Shown here: one piece after another, positions 46,714 through 57,426 of the stretch
Position numbering within the stretch: the stretch's first letter is position 1
How the letters are laid out: each line of letters begins with the position of its first letter
DNA from: Bradyrhizobiaceae bacterium PARB1
Lineage (GTDB): Bacteria; Pseudomonadota; Alphaproteobacteria; Rhizobiales; Xanthobacteraceae
Length of the DNA stretch: 64,000 nucleotides
Direction: 5' to 3'
Assembly: GCA_002256345.1 (NCBI GenBank)
Contig: NKIY01000002.1
Location: 372,001 to 436,000 of the forward strand
The notes under the pieces: model-generated
Told to the model about the DNA's origin: nothing
Databases searched by the model: none
The model's input: only the letters and a program-made list of their open reading frames with translations
Made by a program: the position numbers and the translations under genes

Positions 46714-47973
46714 ATGGACCAGAAGACCGAGCCTAATCCATTTGCCGCCACGACCTCGAAACGCGGGAGGTCCTTCAGGCCTTCGCTTTGGCTGCTTCTC
46801 GCGGCTTTGCTGATCGCAGTCGCAGCATTCATCTGGTGGAATCGCAGCAGAACTGCGCCCACGCAGACCGCGCGGGCCGAACGTGCGGTCTCGATCGTGC
46901 CTATGCCCGTCAGCAAAGGTGACATCAACGTCAATTTGAACGCGCTCGGGACGGTGACCTCCCTCGCTACGGTGACGGTCAGGACGCAGATCAGCGGTTA
47001 TTTGCAGAGCGTCGATTTCATCGAAGGACAGGAGGTCAAGAAAGGCGATCTCCTGGCCGAGATCGATCCTCGCCCATATGAGGCGGCATTGGCCCAGATG
47101 CAGGGAAATCTGGCGCGTGACGAGGCTTTGCTCAAAGGCGCTCAAGTGGATCTGAGCCGGTATCAGGGTCTTGCTGCTCAGAATGCGGTGCCGCACCAGA
47201 CACTCGACACCCAGGTGGCGCTCGTCGCTCAATATCAGGGCACCGTTGAAGCTGACCGTGCAGCGGTCAAGGCGGCTCAGGTCAACCTGCTCTATTGTCG
47301 GATCGTGTCGCCGGTCGATGGCCGCGTCGGTCTGCGCCAGGTGGATCAGGGCAACTACGTGACACCGGGCGATGCCAATGGATTGGTCGTCATCACGCAA
47401 TTGCGGCCCATCAGCGTGTTATTCACCCTCCCGGAAGACAACCTGCGCGCCATCTCGGCCCGCCTGGATTCCGGAGCGAAGTTGCCTGTCACGGCATATG
47501 ATCGCAGCGGCACCTCGAAAATCGCCGACGGAATGCTCCAGACATTCGATAGCCAGATCGATCCGACAACAGGAACGATCAAGTTGCGAGCGCAATTCCC
47601 GAACGAGCCGCGGCTTCTCTTCCCAAATCAGTTCGTCAACATCCGGCTACTTCTCGATACGCATAAAGCTGTCACCACCATGTCCACCGCCGGCATCCAG
47701 CGCGGGGCGCAAGGCTCCTTTGTGTATCTCGTGAACCCGAACGACACTGTCTCCGTGCGCAAGGTCGAACTCGGTGTCACCGACGGCGATTTGGTCGAGA
47801 TACGCTCGGGGCTTGCCCCCGGCGACCGCATCGTTGCCGACGGCGCAGACAAGTTACGGGACGGCGCCAGGATCAGTGTCAGAACCGAGAGCGATACGGG
47901 CCAAACGCCGGCAGGCACGAAACCGGACGCGAATGGCAAGAACCGTCGTTCGGACATCGGACAGATGCGATGA
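46714..47973 (+). CDS. mdtA: MdtA-like RND periplasmic adaptor
   Basis: 419 residues from ATG 46714. N-terminal helix [18 protein letters not shown], lipoyl motif [41 protein letters not shown], coiled hairpin, and [20 protein letters not shown], as in MdtA. Works with the two RND proteins MdtB/MdtC and the channel encoded next. Overlaps mdtB by ATGA. Confidence 0.93.
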   Translation: MDQKTEPNPFAATTSKRGRSFRPSLWLLLAALLIAVAAFIWWNRSRTAPTQTARAERAVSIVPMPVSKGDINVNLNALGTVTSLATVTVRTQISGYLQSVDFIEGQEVKKGDLLAEIDPRPYEAALAQMQGNLARDEALLKGAQVDLSRYQGLAAQNAVPHQTLDTQVALVAQYQGTVEADRAAVKAAQVNLLYCRIVSPVDGRVGLRQVDQGNYVTPGDANGLVVITQLRPISVLFTLPEDNLRAISARLDSGAKLPVTAYDRSGTSKIADGMLQTFDSQIDPTTGTIKLRAQFPNEPRLLFPNQFVNIRLLLDTHKAVTTMSTAGIQRGAQGSFVYLVNPNDTVSVRKVELGVTDGDLVEIRSGLAPGDRIVADGADKLRDGARISVRTESDTGQTPAGTKPDANGKNRRSDIGQMR

Positions 47974-50900
47974 ACCCGTCACAGCCGTTCATTCTGCGGC
48001 CTGTCGCGACCACCCTGCTGATGATCGCCATCATGCTATCGGGCTTGCTTGCATTCAAGTTCTTGCCGATTGCAGCTCTTCCGGAAGTCGATTACCCGAC
48101 GATCCAGGTACAAACCTTCTATCCGGGCGCCAGCCCCGACGTGATGACCTCATCCGTGACTGCACCGCTGGAGGTGCAGTTCGGGCAGATGCCGAACCTG
48201 AACCAGATGAGTTCTGTCAGCTCGGCCGGTGCTTCCGTCATCACGCTGCAATTCGGACTCAGCATTGCGCTCGACGTTGCCGAGCAGGAAGTCCAGGCGG
48301 CCATCAACGCCGCCGGAAACCTGCTTCCATCCGACCTTCCTGCACCGCCCATTTATGCAAAAGTGAACCCGGCTGACGCGCCGATCCTGACACTCGGCCT
48401 GACATCCGAGTCGATCCCGCTGACCCAGGTGCAGGACTTTGCAGACACGCGCCTTGCGCAGAAAATTTCCCAGCTTCCCGGTGTCGGCCTGGTCACGCTC
48501 AGCGGCGGGCAACGACCGGCAGTCCGGATACGTGCCGATATCCGCAAGCTGGCCGCCTATGGCCTGAACATGGACGATCTGCGCACCACTCTCGGGAACG
48601 CCAACGTCAACACGCCGAAGGGCAACTTCGATGGCCCGATGCGGGCGCAGACCATCAACGCCAACGACCAGATCAAGAACGCCAGCGATTATCAGTCACT
48701 CGTCGTGGCCTACAAGAATGGTGCTGCGGTTCGATTGATCGACGTTGCCGATGTCATCGAAGGCGCTCAGAACGACAAACTAGGCGCGTGGATGAATCAA
48801 ACGCCAGCCATCATTCTCAACGTGCAGCGACAGCCCGGCGCGAATGTCATATCCGTCGTGGAAAGCATCAAGGCCCTCCTGCCCCAGTTGCGGGCATCAT
48901 TGCCGGCGGCAATCGACGTCAATATCCTCACGGACCGAACGGTCACGATCCGCGCCTCGGTTCAGGACGTCGCGTATGAATTGCTGCTCGCTGTTCTGCT
49001 GGTGGTGATCGTCATTTTTGTCTTCCTGCGCAGCGCCAAGGCGACGCTGATCCCCAGCCTGTCGGTCCCGCTGTCGCTGGTCGGCACCCTGGGAGCCATG
49101 TATCTGTTCGGCTTCAGTCTCAACAATCTCTCTTTGATGGCGCTCACCATCGCGACGGGCTTCGTCGTGGACGACGCGATCGTCGTGATCGAAAACATAT
49201 CGCGGTATCTCGAAGAGGGCGATACGCCGCTGCAAGCGGCACTTCGCGGTTCGGCGCAGATCGGTTTCACCATCATCTCGCTGACCGTATCGCTCATCGC
49301 TGTTCTCATTCCATTGTTGTTCATGGGGGATGTTGTCGGCCGGCTATTCAGGGAATTCGCGATAACCCTGTCGGTGACGATCCTGATTTCCGCAGTCGTC
49401 TCCCTCACCCTGGTGCCTATGGCATGTGCCAAACTTCTCAAGCCAAGCACGAGCACACCGGAGAACGGACTACAGCGATTACTTCGCCAATCTCTCGACG
49501 GACTGGTGAATGCATACGGCCGCATTCTTGGCTGGATGCTCGACCGACAGGCCTTCGTGCTCGTCGTCGCGCTTGCGACCTTCGTGCTGACTGCAGGGCT
49601 CTATATCGTCATTCCAAAAGGGTTCTTTCCCACGCAAGACACCAGCGTCATCCAGGCGATTACAGAGGCGCCGCAATCAATATCCTACAAGGCGATGGCG
49701 GAACGCCAGCAGCAGCTGGCGAATATCATCCTGAAGGATCCCGACGTGGTCAGTCTGTCCTCTTTCATCGGGATCGACGGGACCAACGCCACACTCAACA
49801 ACGGTCGGATGCTCATCAACCTGCGTAGCCGCAGTGAACGATCCACATCCGTCAGCGATGTTATGCAGCGTTTGAAAACAAGCATAGAGAATCTCCACGG
49901 TATCACGCTCTACATGCAGCCGGTGCAGGATCTGACGATCGAGGGCACTGTCAGCCGCACCCAGTATCAATTCATCCTTCAAGATGCAGATTCGAAACAG
50001 CTCGATGAGTGGACGCCGAAACTGGTCGACCGCCTGAAGACGCTCCGCGAGTTCACCGACGTCGCCAGCGATCTGTCGGCGCAAGGGCTTTCCGTTTTCG
50101 TCGACATCGATCGCGACCAGGCCGCAAGGTTCGGGATCACGCCCGCCACGATCGACAATGCGCTGTACGACGCGTACGGCCAACGCATCGTCTCCACGAT
50201 TTTCACCAACTCGAACCAGTACCGGGTCATCCTCGAAGCCAGCCCGGAGTTGCAGGCCTCCCTCAGTTCGCTTTCGGCAATCTACCTGCCCTCCGCCGTC
50301 GGCACCGCCCTCGTTCCTCTCTCCGTTGTCGCGAAGATCAGACAGGAGACTGCGCCGCTTCAGATTTCCCATCTCGGGCAATTCCCGGCGTCCACCGTAT
50401 CGTTCAATCTGGCCCCGGGCGCCTCGCTTGGAGAAGCAGTCGACGCGATCAAGAAAGCGCAACACGATATCGACCTTCCGCCCAGCATCATCATCAGTTT
50501 TCAAGGCGCTGCGCAGGCCTTTCAAGCCTCGCTGACCAATCAACTGTTTCTTATTCTGGCGGCGATCGTCACCGTCTATATCGTTCTTGGCGTGCTCTAT
50601 GAGAGCTTCATCCACCCGGTCACGATCCTGTCGACGCTGCCCTCTGCGGGAATTGGCGCATTGCTGGCGTTGATGGCTGCCGGGCATCAGCTGACCATCG
50701 TCGCGATCATCGGCATCATTCTTCTGATAGGGATCGTCAAGAAAAACGCGATCATGATGATCGACTTCGCCCTCGACGCGGAGCGCAACGGCGGAAAACT
50801 TCCCAGGGATGCGATCTATCAGGCATGCTTGCTGCGCTTTCGCCCGATCTTGATGACAACAATGGCGGCGATGCTGGGCGCCTTCCCCCTCATGCTCGGA

Positions 50901-51077
50901 AGCGGTGAAGGCTCAGAGCTCCGGCAGCCGCTCGGAATCGCCATCGTTGGCGGCCTGCTCGTCAGTCAGCTTCTGACGCTCTTCACGACCCCTGTCATCT
51001 ACCTCTGGTTCGATCGGATGGCGCTCCGCTTCCGCCGCGATCCACTGGGGCCCACCGAAGCAGGCGAGCGAGGATAG
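47970..51077 (+). CDS. mdtB: MdtB-like RND multidrug transporter subunit
   Basis: 1035 residues, matching the usual MdtB length. N-terminus [67 protein letters not shown], and the second-half [20 protein letters not shown]. MdtB with MdtC builds the heterotrimeric inner-membrane pump that exports bile salts, novobiocin and flavonoid-like compounds in enterobacteria. Here substrates are unknown. Confidence 0.93.
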   Translation: MNPSQPFILRPVATTLLMIAIMLSGLLAFKFLPIAALPEVDYPTIQVQTFYPGASPDVMTSSVTAPLEVQFGQMPNLNQMSSVSSAGASVITLQFGLSIALDVAEQEVQAAINAAGNLLPSDLPAPPIYAKVNPADAPILTLGLTSESIPLTQVQDFADTRLAQKISQLPGVGLVTLSGGQRPAVRIRADIRKLAAYGLNMDDLRTTLGNANVNTPKGNFDGPMRAQTINANDQIKNASDYQSLVVAYKNGAAVRLIDVADVIEGAQNDKLGAWMNQTPAIILNVQRQPGANVISVVESIKALLPQLRASLPAAIDVNILTDRTVTIRASVQDVAYELLLAVLLVVIVIFVFLRSAKATLIPSLSVPLSLVGTLGAMYLFGFSLNNLSLMALTIATGFVVDDAIVVIENISRYLEEGDTPLQAALRGSAQIGFTIISLTVSLIAVLIPLLFMGDVVGRLFREFAITLSVTILISAVVSLTLVPMACAKLLKPSTSTPENGLQRLLRQSLDGLVNAYGRILGWMLDRQAFVLVVALATFVLTAGLYIVIPKGFFPTQDTSVIQAITEAPQSISYKAMAERQQQLANIILKDPDVVSLSSFIGIDGTNATLNNGRMLINLRSRSERSTSVSDVMQRLKTSIENLHGITLYMQPVQDLTIEGTVSRTQYQFILQDADSKQLDEWTPKLVDRLKTLREFTDVASDLSAQGLSVFVDIDRDQAARFGITPATIDNALYDAYGQRIVSTIFTNSNQYRVILEASPELQASLSSLSAIYLPSAVGTALVPLSVVAKIRQETAPLQISHLGQFPASTVSFNLAPGASLGEAVDAIKKAQHDIDLPPSIIISFQGAAQAFQASLTNQLFLILAAIVTVYIVLGVLYESFIHPVTILSTLPSAGIGALLALMAAGHQLTIVAIIGIILLIGIVKKNAIMMIDFALDAERNGGKLPRDAIYQACLLRFRPILMTTMAAMLGAFPLMLGSGEGSELRQPLGIAIVGGLLVSQLLTLFTTPVIYLWFDRMALRFRRDPLGPTEAGERG

Positions 51078-51080
51078 CCC

Positions 51081-54000
51081 GTGAGCCTGTCGCGCCCCTT
51101 CATTCGCAGACCCGTCGGGACCACATTGCTGACGTTCGGTCTGGCGATGGCAGGCGCCATTGCCTTCACCAAACTGCCGGTTGCGCCGCTGCCGCAGGTG
51201 GATTTTCCGACCATCTCGGTGCAGGCGGTATTGCCCGGAGCCAGTCCGGAGGACGTGGCGACGACGGTCGCCAGCCCGCTCGAGAAGCATCTGGGCCAGA
51301 TCGCCGACGTTACCGAAATGACGTCATCCAGCACGGTCGGATCGGTGCGCATCAATCTGCAGTTCGGGCTCGACCGCGACATCAACGGCGCTGCCCGCGA
51401 TGTCCAGGCCGCGATCAATGCCGCGCGTGCCGACCTTCCGACAAGCCTGAGGACGAATCCGACCTATCGCAAGGTCAACCCCGCCGACGCTCCGATCATG
51501 ATCCTGGCGCTGACATCGGAAACGGCTTCGCGCGGCCAGCTCTATGACGCCGCCTCGACCGTCCTTGCGCAAAAGCTGTCGCAGGTTGAAGGCATCGGCG
51601 AGGTGGTGGTCGGCGGCGGCTCGTTGCCAGCCGTCCGGGTCGAACTGACGCCCCAGGCGCTGTTCAAGTACGGCATCGGGCTCGAAGACGTCCGGGCTGC
51701 CATCGCCAGTGCGAACGCGCATAGCCCCAAAGGCGCCCTCGACGAGGGAGACAAACGCTTCCAGATCTACAGCAACGATCAAGCCACCAAAGCCGATGAC
51801 TACAAATCGCTGATCCTTGCCTATCGCAACGGCGCTGCGGTCCGTATCACCGACGTCGGCGAAGTGACGGACTCGATCGAGAACATCAGGAACATGGGCC
51901 TTGCCAACGGCAAGCCATCCATTCTCATCATCCTGTTCAGGCAACCCGGCGCGAACATCATCGGCATCGTGGACCGGGTCCAGGCGATGCTCCCCCAACT
52001 TCAGGCGTCCATCTCACCGGCGATCGAACTCGGCGTTGCCATCGATCGTTCGACGACGATCCGCGCGTCGCTCAAAGAGGTCGAACTCAGCTTGGTGATC
52101 GCAGTCCTTCTCGTGATCATCGTCGTATTCTGTTTCCTGCGGAGCTGGCAGGCGACGCTGGTGCCGGTCGTCGCGGTCACGGTGTCGCTCGTCGCCACCT
52201 TCGCGGCGATGTATCTCCTCGGCTACAGCCTCGACAACCTCTCCCTCATGGCCCTGACGATCGCGACGGGCTTCGTGGTCGACGATGCGATCGTCGTTCT
52301 GGAGAATATCACCCGGCACATCGAAGCTGGGATGTCGCGCCTCGACGCAGCCCTGAAGGGCGCGGCCGAAGTTGCTTTCACCGTCGTGTCCATGAGCATT
52401 TCCCTCATTGCCGTCTTCATCCCGATCCTGCTCATGGGCGGCATCGTCGGACGACTTTTCCGTGAATTCGCGGTAACGATTTCGATTGCCATTCTGATTT
52501 CGTTGGCGATCTCGCTGACGACCACTCCGATGATGTGCGCGGTCCTCCTCCGCGAGCGTCATGATCGGCCTCCCGGACGCTTCTACATCGTCAGTGAACG
52601 CGCGTTTGAGGCATTACTTGGCGGCTATCGCCGAACACTTGCCATGGCGCTCCGGCATCCGCGTGTCGTGATGTCGTCATTGCTCGTTGTGATCGGGCTC
52701 AGCGGCTATCTCTATTACGCGATCCCGAAAGGATTCTTTCCGCAACAGGATACGGGACGGCTCATCGGCTCGATCCAGGCCGACCAGAGCATCTCGTTCC
52801 AACTGATGCAGCAGAAGTTCACGCAATTTGTCACGATCGTCGGGAACGATCCCGCCGTCGAAACCGTCGTCGGCTTCACGGGTAGCGGACAGACCAATTC
52901 GGGCAACATCTTCGTTTCGCTTCGGCCACTCGCGCGGCGCAAGATATCGGCTGATCAGGTTATCGCGCGCCTGCGCCGGAATCTGAATGTGGTTGCGGGA
53001 GCGACCTTGTATCTGCAGTCGGTTCAGGACATCCGGGTCGGCGGACGCTCGAGCAATGCACAGTATCAGTACACCCTGCAGGGCCAATCATTCGAAGATC
53101 TCAATGAATGGACGCCTAAGCTCGCCGCTGCGCTTCAGAACAACCCCGCGCTTGCCGACGTCAACAGCGATCAGCAGAACAAAGGGCTTGAAGCCGCGAT
53201 CAAGATCGATCGCGATTCCGCGGCGCGCCTGGGCATCACGGTCAGTCAGATCGACAACACCCTTTACGACGCTTTCGGCCAGCGGCAGGTCTCCACGATA
53301 TATGTCGCCCGCAATCAGTACCACGTGGTCATGGAGGTGGCTCCGCGCTACTGGCAAAATCCCGAGGTGCTCAAGGACGTCTACATCAGCACCACAGGTG
53401 GGGCGGTCGGCGGATCGCAGGCGACCAATGCGGTCGCCGGGACGTTTTCCTCCGTCGGACAGACGGAATCGATCAACTCCATAGCTGCAGATGCGGCGCG
53501 CAACCTGGCAACGAACGCAATCGGTGCGACCGGGAATGGCACTTCGTCTACTGGAGCCGCGGTTAGCACCGCACAGGAGACCATGATTCCGCTGGCGAGC
53601 GTCGCACGGTTCGCGCAGGGAGCAACGCCCCTCGCTGTCAACCATCAAGGCACACTGGTCGCTAACACGATCTCGTTCAATCTTCCGCCCAACGTGCCAC
53701 TGAGCGCGGCCGTTGCAACGATCGAAGCGACCATGGACCGGATCGGCGTTCCGTCCACCATCCATGGCTCGTTCCAAGGTACCGCAAAGGCATTTCAGGA
53801 CTCACTCAGCAGTCAGCCATATCTGATCCTGGCCGCCCTGGTCGCAATCTATATTGTGCTCGGCATGCTCTATGAGAGCTTTTTCCACCCCTTGACCATC
53901 CTCTCGACCCTGCCCTCCGCCGGCGTCGGCGCGTTGCTGGCCCTCATGACGGTCGGGACGGAGTTCAGCATCATGGCTCTGATCGGCGTCATATTGCTGA

Positions 54001-54362
54001 TCGGCATCGTGAAGAAGAATGCGATCATGATGATCGACTTCGCGCTGGACGCGGAGCGAAACCGCGGGCTCGATCCCATCGATGCGATATCGCAGGCTTG
54101 CATCCTGCGTTTCAGGCCAATCATGATGACGACAATGGCAGCGCTGTTCGGCGCCGTTCCCCTCGCTCTCGGAATGGGTGAAGGCAGCGAACTCCGGACA
54201 CCGCTCGGAATCGCCATTGTCGGCGGACTCGTCCTCAGCCAGCTCCTGACGCTTTATACAACACCCGTAATTTATCTGTATGTAAGCCGGTTCCGCCTCT
54301 GGTGCGTTCGGCTACGAGGCGTCAGCATGGCGGACGGCGGTCAGTTGCCCCCGAGGCGGTGA
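51081..54362 (+). CDS. mdtC: MdtC-like RND multidrug transporter subunit with a periplasmic insertion
   Basis: 1093 residues from GTG 51081 (AGGA-containing site upstream, three bases after mdtB). FIRRPVGTTLLTFGLAMAGAIAF and [25 protein letters not shown] are typical of MdtC. Compared with the usual length of about 1030 there is an extra block of about 58 residues rich in Ser, Thr, Ala and Gly at about 53390-53580, in the periplasmic part just before MIPLASVARF. Ends near GRLFREF-type core and [17 protein letters not shown]. Third gene of the efflux operon. Confidence 0.93.
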   Translation: MSLSRPFIRRPVGTTLLTFGLAMAGAIAFTKLPVAPLPQVDFPTISVQAVLPGASPEDVATTVASPLEKHLGQIADVTEMTSSSTVGSVRINLQFGLDRDINGAARDVQAAINAARADLPTSLRTNPTYRKVNPADAPIMILALTSETASRGQLYDAASTVLAQKLSQVEGIGEVVVGGGSLPAVRVELTPQALFKYGIGLEDVRAAIASANAHSPKGALDEGDKRFQIYSNDQATKADDYKSLILAYRNGAAVRITDVGEVTDSIENIRNMGLANGKPSILIILFRQPGANIIGIVDRVQAMLPQLQASISPAIELGVAIDRSTTIRASLKEVELSLVIAVLLVIIVVFCFLRSWQATLVPVVAVTVSLVATFAAMYLLGYSLDNLSLMALTIATGFVVDDAIVVLENITRHIEAGMSRLDAALKGAAEVAFTVVSMSISLIAVFIPILLMGGIVGRLFREFAVTISIAILISLAISLTTTPMMCAVLLRERHDRPPGRFYIVSERAFEALLGGYRRTLAMALRHPRVVMSSLLVVIGLSGYLYYAIPKGFFPQQDTGRLIGSIQADQSISFQLMQQKFTQFVTIVGNDPAVETVVGFTGSGQTNSGNIFVSLRPLARRKISADQVIARLRRNLNVVAGATLYLQSVQDIRVGGRSSNAQYQYTLQGQSFEDLNEWTPKLAAALQNNPALADVNSDQQNKGLEAAIKIDRDSAARLGITVSQIDNTLYDAFGQRQVSTIYVARNQYHVVMEVAPRYWQNPEVLKDVYISTTGGAVGGSQATNAVAGTFSSVGQTESINSIAADAARNLATNAIGATGNGTSSTGAAVSTAQETMIPLASVARFAQGATPLAVNHQGTLVANTISFNLPPNVPLSAAVATIEATMDRIGVPSTIHGSFQGTAKAFQDSLSSQPYLILAALVAIYIVLGMLYESFFHPLTILSTLPSAGVGALLALMTVGTEFSIMALIGVILLIGIVKKNAIMMIDFALDAERNRGLDPIDAISQACILRFRPIMMTTMAALFGAVPLALGMGEGSELRTPLGIAIVGGLVLSQLLTLYTTPVIYLYVSRFRLWCVRLRGVSMADGGQLPPRR

Positions 54363-54389
54363 CGCCAGGATCCGATCGAGTGGCGCCAC

Positions 54390-55841
54390 ATGAACTTCAC
54401 GAGCGCAGTAAGAAGATTAGGAGAATGCGCTCGCCTGCGGACGGCTAGCATGCTGGTGCTTGTCGGCACAGTGATGTCGAGCTGCATGTTGTCTCCCCAG
54501 AAGAGCGATCTCGACATCGAGATTCCAGCAACATACCGAAACACCGCCGGATCAACAGCGGACAGCGCGGTGCCGGCGCTCGATTGGTGGCGTGGTTTTC
54601 GCTCGCAAGAGCTTACCTCCCTCATCGAGGCCGCGCAGACTGACAACCTCGATGTTGCAGTAGCCATCGCGCAAATCCTTCAGGCAGATGCGCAGGTCGG
54701 GATTTCGCGCGCGCCCCTGTTCCCGTCATTGACGGGAACCGCGACGGCAGAAGGCATTCGCAGCCCAGCATCCCCCGCCAGCGGCACAGGCCCTCTCACT
54801 TATCAGCAATACGGGCTCGGGCTCACTGCGAGCTATATGCTAGATTTCTGGGGTAAGAACCGCGCTACGCTCGCCGCTGCCGAAGAGAGCGCGACGGTTG
54901 CTCGCTACAATCGGGACGTCGTTGCCTTGACGACCGTTGTGACGGTCGCAAACACCTACTTCCAGATTCTCGCCGCGCAAGATCAGCTACGTGTCACCCG
55001 CCGCAATCTTGCCGCCGCGGAGAGGATCCTCAGTCTGATCCAAAAGCAGTTCAGCGGTGGGACCGCATCGCAACTCGATGTTTCGCAACAACAGGCGCTG
55101 GTTGCGACCCAGCGCGCGGCCATCCCCCCTCTCGAGGTGACGGTGAGCCAGAATATATCGGCCCTGGCTCTACTGGTCGCACGTGCGCCGTCGACTTTCA
55201 CGGTTCGTGGAGGGGACACGAAGCGGATCTTTGTCCCGCGCGTGACACCCGGCCTGCCCTCGCAACTGCTCTATCAGCGCCCCGACATTCGCCAGGCCGA
55301 AGCGCAACTGGCGTCGTCAAACTTCAGCGTCGACGCCGCTCGCGCCGCGTTCTTCCCACAAATCCAGTTGACCGCCCAGACCGGCTATCAAAGTGCCGCG
55401 CTCGCAGCCTTGTTCGTGCCCGGTGCTTGGTACTACACGCTTGCCGCCGGATTGACCCAGCCGCTGTTCGACGGATTCCTGCTCAAGAGCCAGTTGGAGC
55501 AAGCCAGGGGCCTGCAGGTTCAGTATCTGCAATCCTATCGCAAAGCAGTGTTGTCTGCCTTCGCCGACGTCGAAAAGGCTCTCGTCGCCCTGCAGAAATA
55601 CACGTTGCAGGAAAAGCTTCAGGCCGATGTGGTCGCTGCGTCTCGCCAGGCTTTCGACGTCGCGGAAACGCAGCTTCGCGGCGGCACGGTGAATCTGATA
55701 ACGGTCTTGCAGACCCAGCAGACGCTGTTCACTGCGGAGAACACCCTTGTCCAGGTGCGCCTGACGAAGCTCCTCGCCGCCAGCAGTCTTTTCCAGGCCC
55801 TTGGCGGAGGCTGGACCCCGCCTCCTTATCCATCGTTCTAG
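54390..55841 (+). CDS. RND efflux outer-membrane lipoprotein (NodT family), MdtABC partner
   Basis: 483 residues. Lipobox VMSSC puts the lipidated Cys at about residue 32. The sequence shows DWWRGFRSQELTSLIEAAQTDNLDVAVAIAQILQADAQVG, the repeat FSGGTASQLDVSQQQ and the terminal TQLRGGTVNLITVLQTQQTLFTAENTLVQVRL, as in TolC-like OEP proteins. 27 bases after mdtC, closing the operon. Clearly distinct from the other channel at 40246-41868. Confidence 0.93.
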   Translation: MNFTSAVRRLGECARLRTASMLVLVGTVMSSCMLSPQKSDLDIEIPATYRNTAGSTADSAVPALDWWRGFRSQELTSLIEAAQTDNLDVAVAIAQILQADAQVGISRAPLFPSLTGTATAEGIRSPASPASGTGPLTYQQYGLGLTASYMLDFWGKNRATLAAAEESATVARYNRDVVALTTVVTVANTYFQILAAQDQLRVTRRNLAAAERILSLIQKQFSGGTASQLDVSQQQALVATQRAAIPPLEVTVSQNISALALLVARAPSTFTVRGGDTKRIFVPRVTPGLPSQLLYQRPDIRQAEAQLASSNFSVDAARAAFFPQIQLTAQTGYQSAALAALFVPGAWYYTLAAGLTQPLFDGFLLKSQLEQARGLQVQYLQSYRKAVLSAFADVEKALVALQKYTLQEKLQADVVAASRQAFDVAETQLRGGTVNLITVLQTQQTLFTAENTLVQVRLTKLLAASSLFQALGGGWTPPPYPSF

Positions 55842-56058
55842 CTCCTTCACTGACAGCATGGGTTCGACGACTATCGGCTCAATCGCATTTTGTTTATCGC
55901 CGATCGTAAAACGCAATGCATCATGCATGCTTTGATAAGATAGTATTGCTGCTCAAACTTGAACCTCCGGCAACAGAATGTTCGAGTTCGCTCGAAAGCA
56001 AGATGTTGGCCGCGATCTGATACGAAGAGAGATCATTACATCGAAGAAAGATCGTCAC

Positions 56059-56292
56059 ATGATGACTTTCCGTTTCGGCATTGTTGGTGCTGTCTTGATT
56101 TCCACGCTTCTGATTTCTTCTCCGCCGGCTATGGCACGTGGCGGCCGGGGCGGAGCCGGGTTCGTCTCTGTTTGGCATGGGCATTCATTCGATCACGGTC
56201 GTCGCCACGGCAACGACGAGTACGCGAAGGCAGCAGTCGCCGAACGTGAAAAACTACTCGCAAAATTCAAGAACATCTGTCGCGGATGCTGA
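56059..56292 (+). CDS. Small secreted protein with C-terminal KNICRGC
   Basis: 77 residues from ATG 56059. Signal FRFGIVGAVLISTLLISSPPAMA then ARGGRGGAG, a His-rich stretch (WHGHSFDHGRRHG) and a short helix EREKLLAKFKNICRGC at the end. The last seven residues recur, with one change, in the convergent protein at 56455-56742. No family recognised. A start 27 codons earlier is possible but would spoil the signal peptide. Confidence 0.7.
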   Translation: MMTFRFGIVGAVLISTLLISSPPAMARGGRGGAGFVSVWHGHSFDHGRRHGNDEYAKAAVAEREKLLAKFKNICRGC

Positions 56293-56454
56293 ACTGCGCT
56301 CATGGACTTTGGATTTCCTGCTAAGCATGCAGCCGAATCCTAGATCAGTCTTCCTTCTCAGAATCGTCCGATGATCAACCGCAAGCCCTTCATCGCGTTT
56401 CCGGAAATCGGCGACAGGCGAACTCCCTAAAGCGATGTCCACTACGACAGTCGC

Positions 56455-56742
56455 TTAGCAACCATGGCAGATGTTCTTGAGGATACGGTCGATCCGCGCA
56501 TCGTCTGGCGACGTCACGACTACTGCCGAACCTGCGTCAGGGTTGTTGCCTCGGACCGGTTGCGTTTCTCGCGGCAGCGGCGCTGTTCCGGCAAGGCGAG
56601 GATCTGGTGTCAGCGAGGGCGGCACACTCGGATTCGCTGGAGCACCAAGAGCAGAGCCGGATCGATGCCCTCCTCCGCGCGCGAAGCTCCATTGAGGGAA
56701 CATCGCAAGGATCAGCAATGCCATTAGAAAAGTCTTTGTCAT
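56455..56742 (-). CDS. Small secreted protein with C-terminal KNICHGC
   Basis: 95 residues from ATG 56742, with a perfect AGGAGG five bases upstream. Signal TKTFLMALLILAMFPQWSFA, then ARGGGHRSG, a proline-rich middle (APANPSVPPSLTPDPRLAG) and the ending DRILKNICHGC. The end copies that of the 56059-56292 protein. Convergent pair with 162 bases between the stops. Function unknown. Confidence 0.75.
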   Translation of the reverse strand: MTKTFLMALLILAMFPQWSFARGGGHRSGSALGAPANPSVPPSLTPDPRLAGTAPLPRETQPVRGNNPDAGSAVVVTSPDDARIDRILKNICHGC

Positions 56743-56925
56743 CTTAGCCTCCTGTTGCGACAACAGTACGCACGTTGCAGTCTCTGGCCACTGGACCGTC
56801 ATTCTTGATTGCATCGGATCGTCGCTGGCGACGATCCGCATATAAGCTTGGAGACTTGGTCGAACACCGCGGCCGGCAATCGGCTGGTTCACTGAGCAGG
56901 CACCGCCGGTGCCGGTCAGCACTGT

Positions 56926-57207
56926 TCAGCATCCGGACGCGTACAATCCATTGCTTCCAGGTGAGAGTCCTGCCGCTGCGCCAATCTGCAGGCACTGCGT
57001 TGCGCGATCGCTAAATGAATTCTGCGGAAGCGGATTCAGATTTGTCGGCGGCACTGCACCGTATACAGGAACCTGCGGCGGCTGAATCTGCGGATACTGG
57101 ATCGGAGGAGGGCTAAGGCCAGTCGATTGGGCTTCGGCAGTAGATATTCCTCCGCCAGCGAGAGCGCTAAACACAACGGCCAAACAAAGCGTGCGGCTCT
57201 TGATCAT
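56926..57207 (-). CDS. Small proline-rich secreted protein ending YASGC
   Basis: 93 residues from ATG 57207 with AGGAGG upstream. Signal TLCLAVVFSALAGGGISTAEAQ, then a proline-rich segment (SPPPIQYPQIQPPQVPVYGAVPP) and the tail RATQCLQIGAAAGLSPGSNGLYASGC. Cys-containing, glycine-rich tails of this type (CxxxGAAAGxxxG...C) occur in several small Bradyrhizobium proteins. Same strand as the KNICHGC gene. Function unknown. Confidence 0.72.
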   Translation of the reverse strand: MIKSRTLCLAVVFSALAGGGISTAEAQSTGLSPPPIQYPQIQPPQVPVYGAVPPTNLNPLPQNSFSDRATQCLQIGAAAGLSPGSNGLYASGC

Positions 57208-57426
57208 CGCAGCCTCCTGTAATTGTCGCCCCTCTCCAAGCTAAAAAATGGGTGCACTTCTTGTTTGAAACGCGTCGACAGAAATAATCCGACATCCACG
57301 AATGAGTGATCCGATTAAAGATTGTCCATGAGGCCTCGCGGAGAGGTGTGGATCGCCTTTCCTGGAGGGCGCGGATCAATCTGCGTTGAGCGCTGCGACG
57401 TTCGGTTTTCGGGTCGACAGGGCGAA

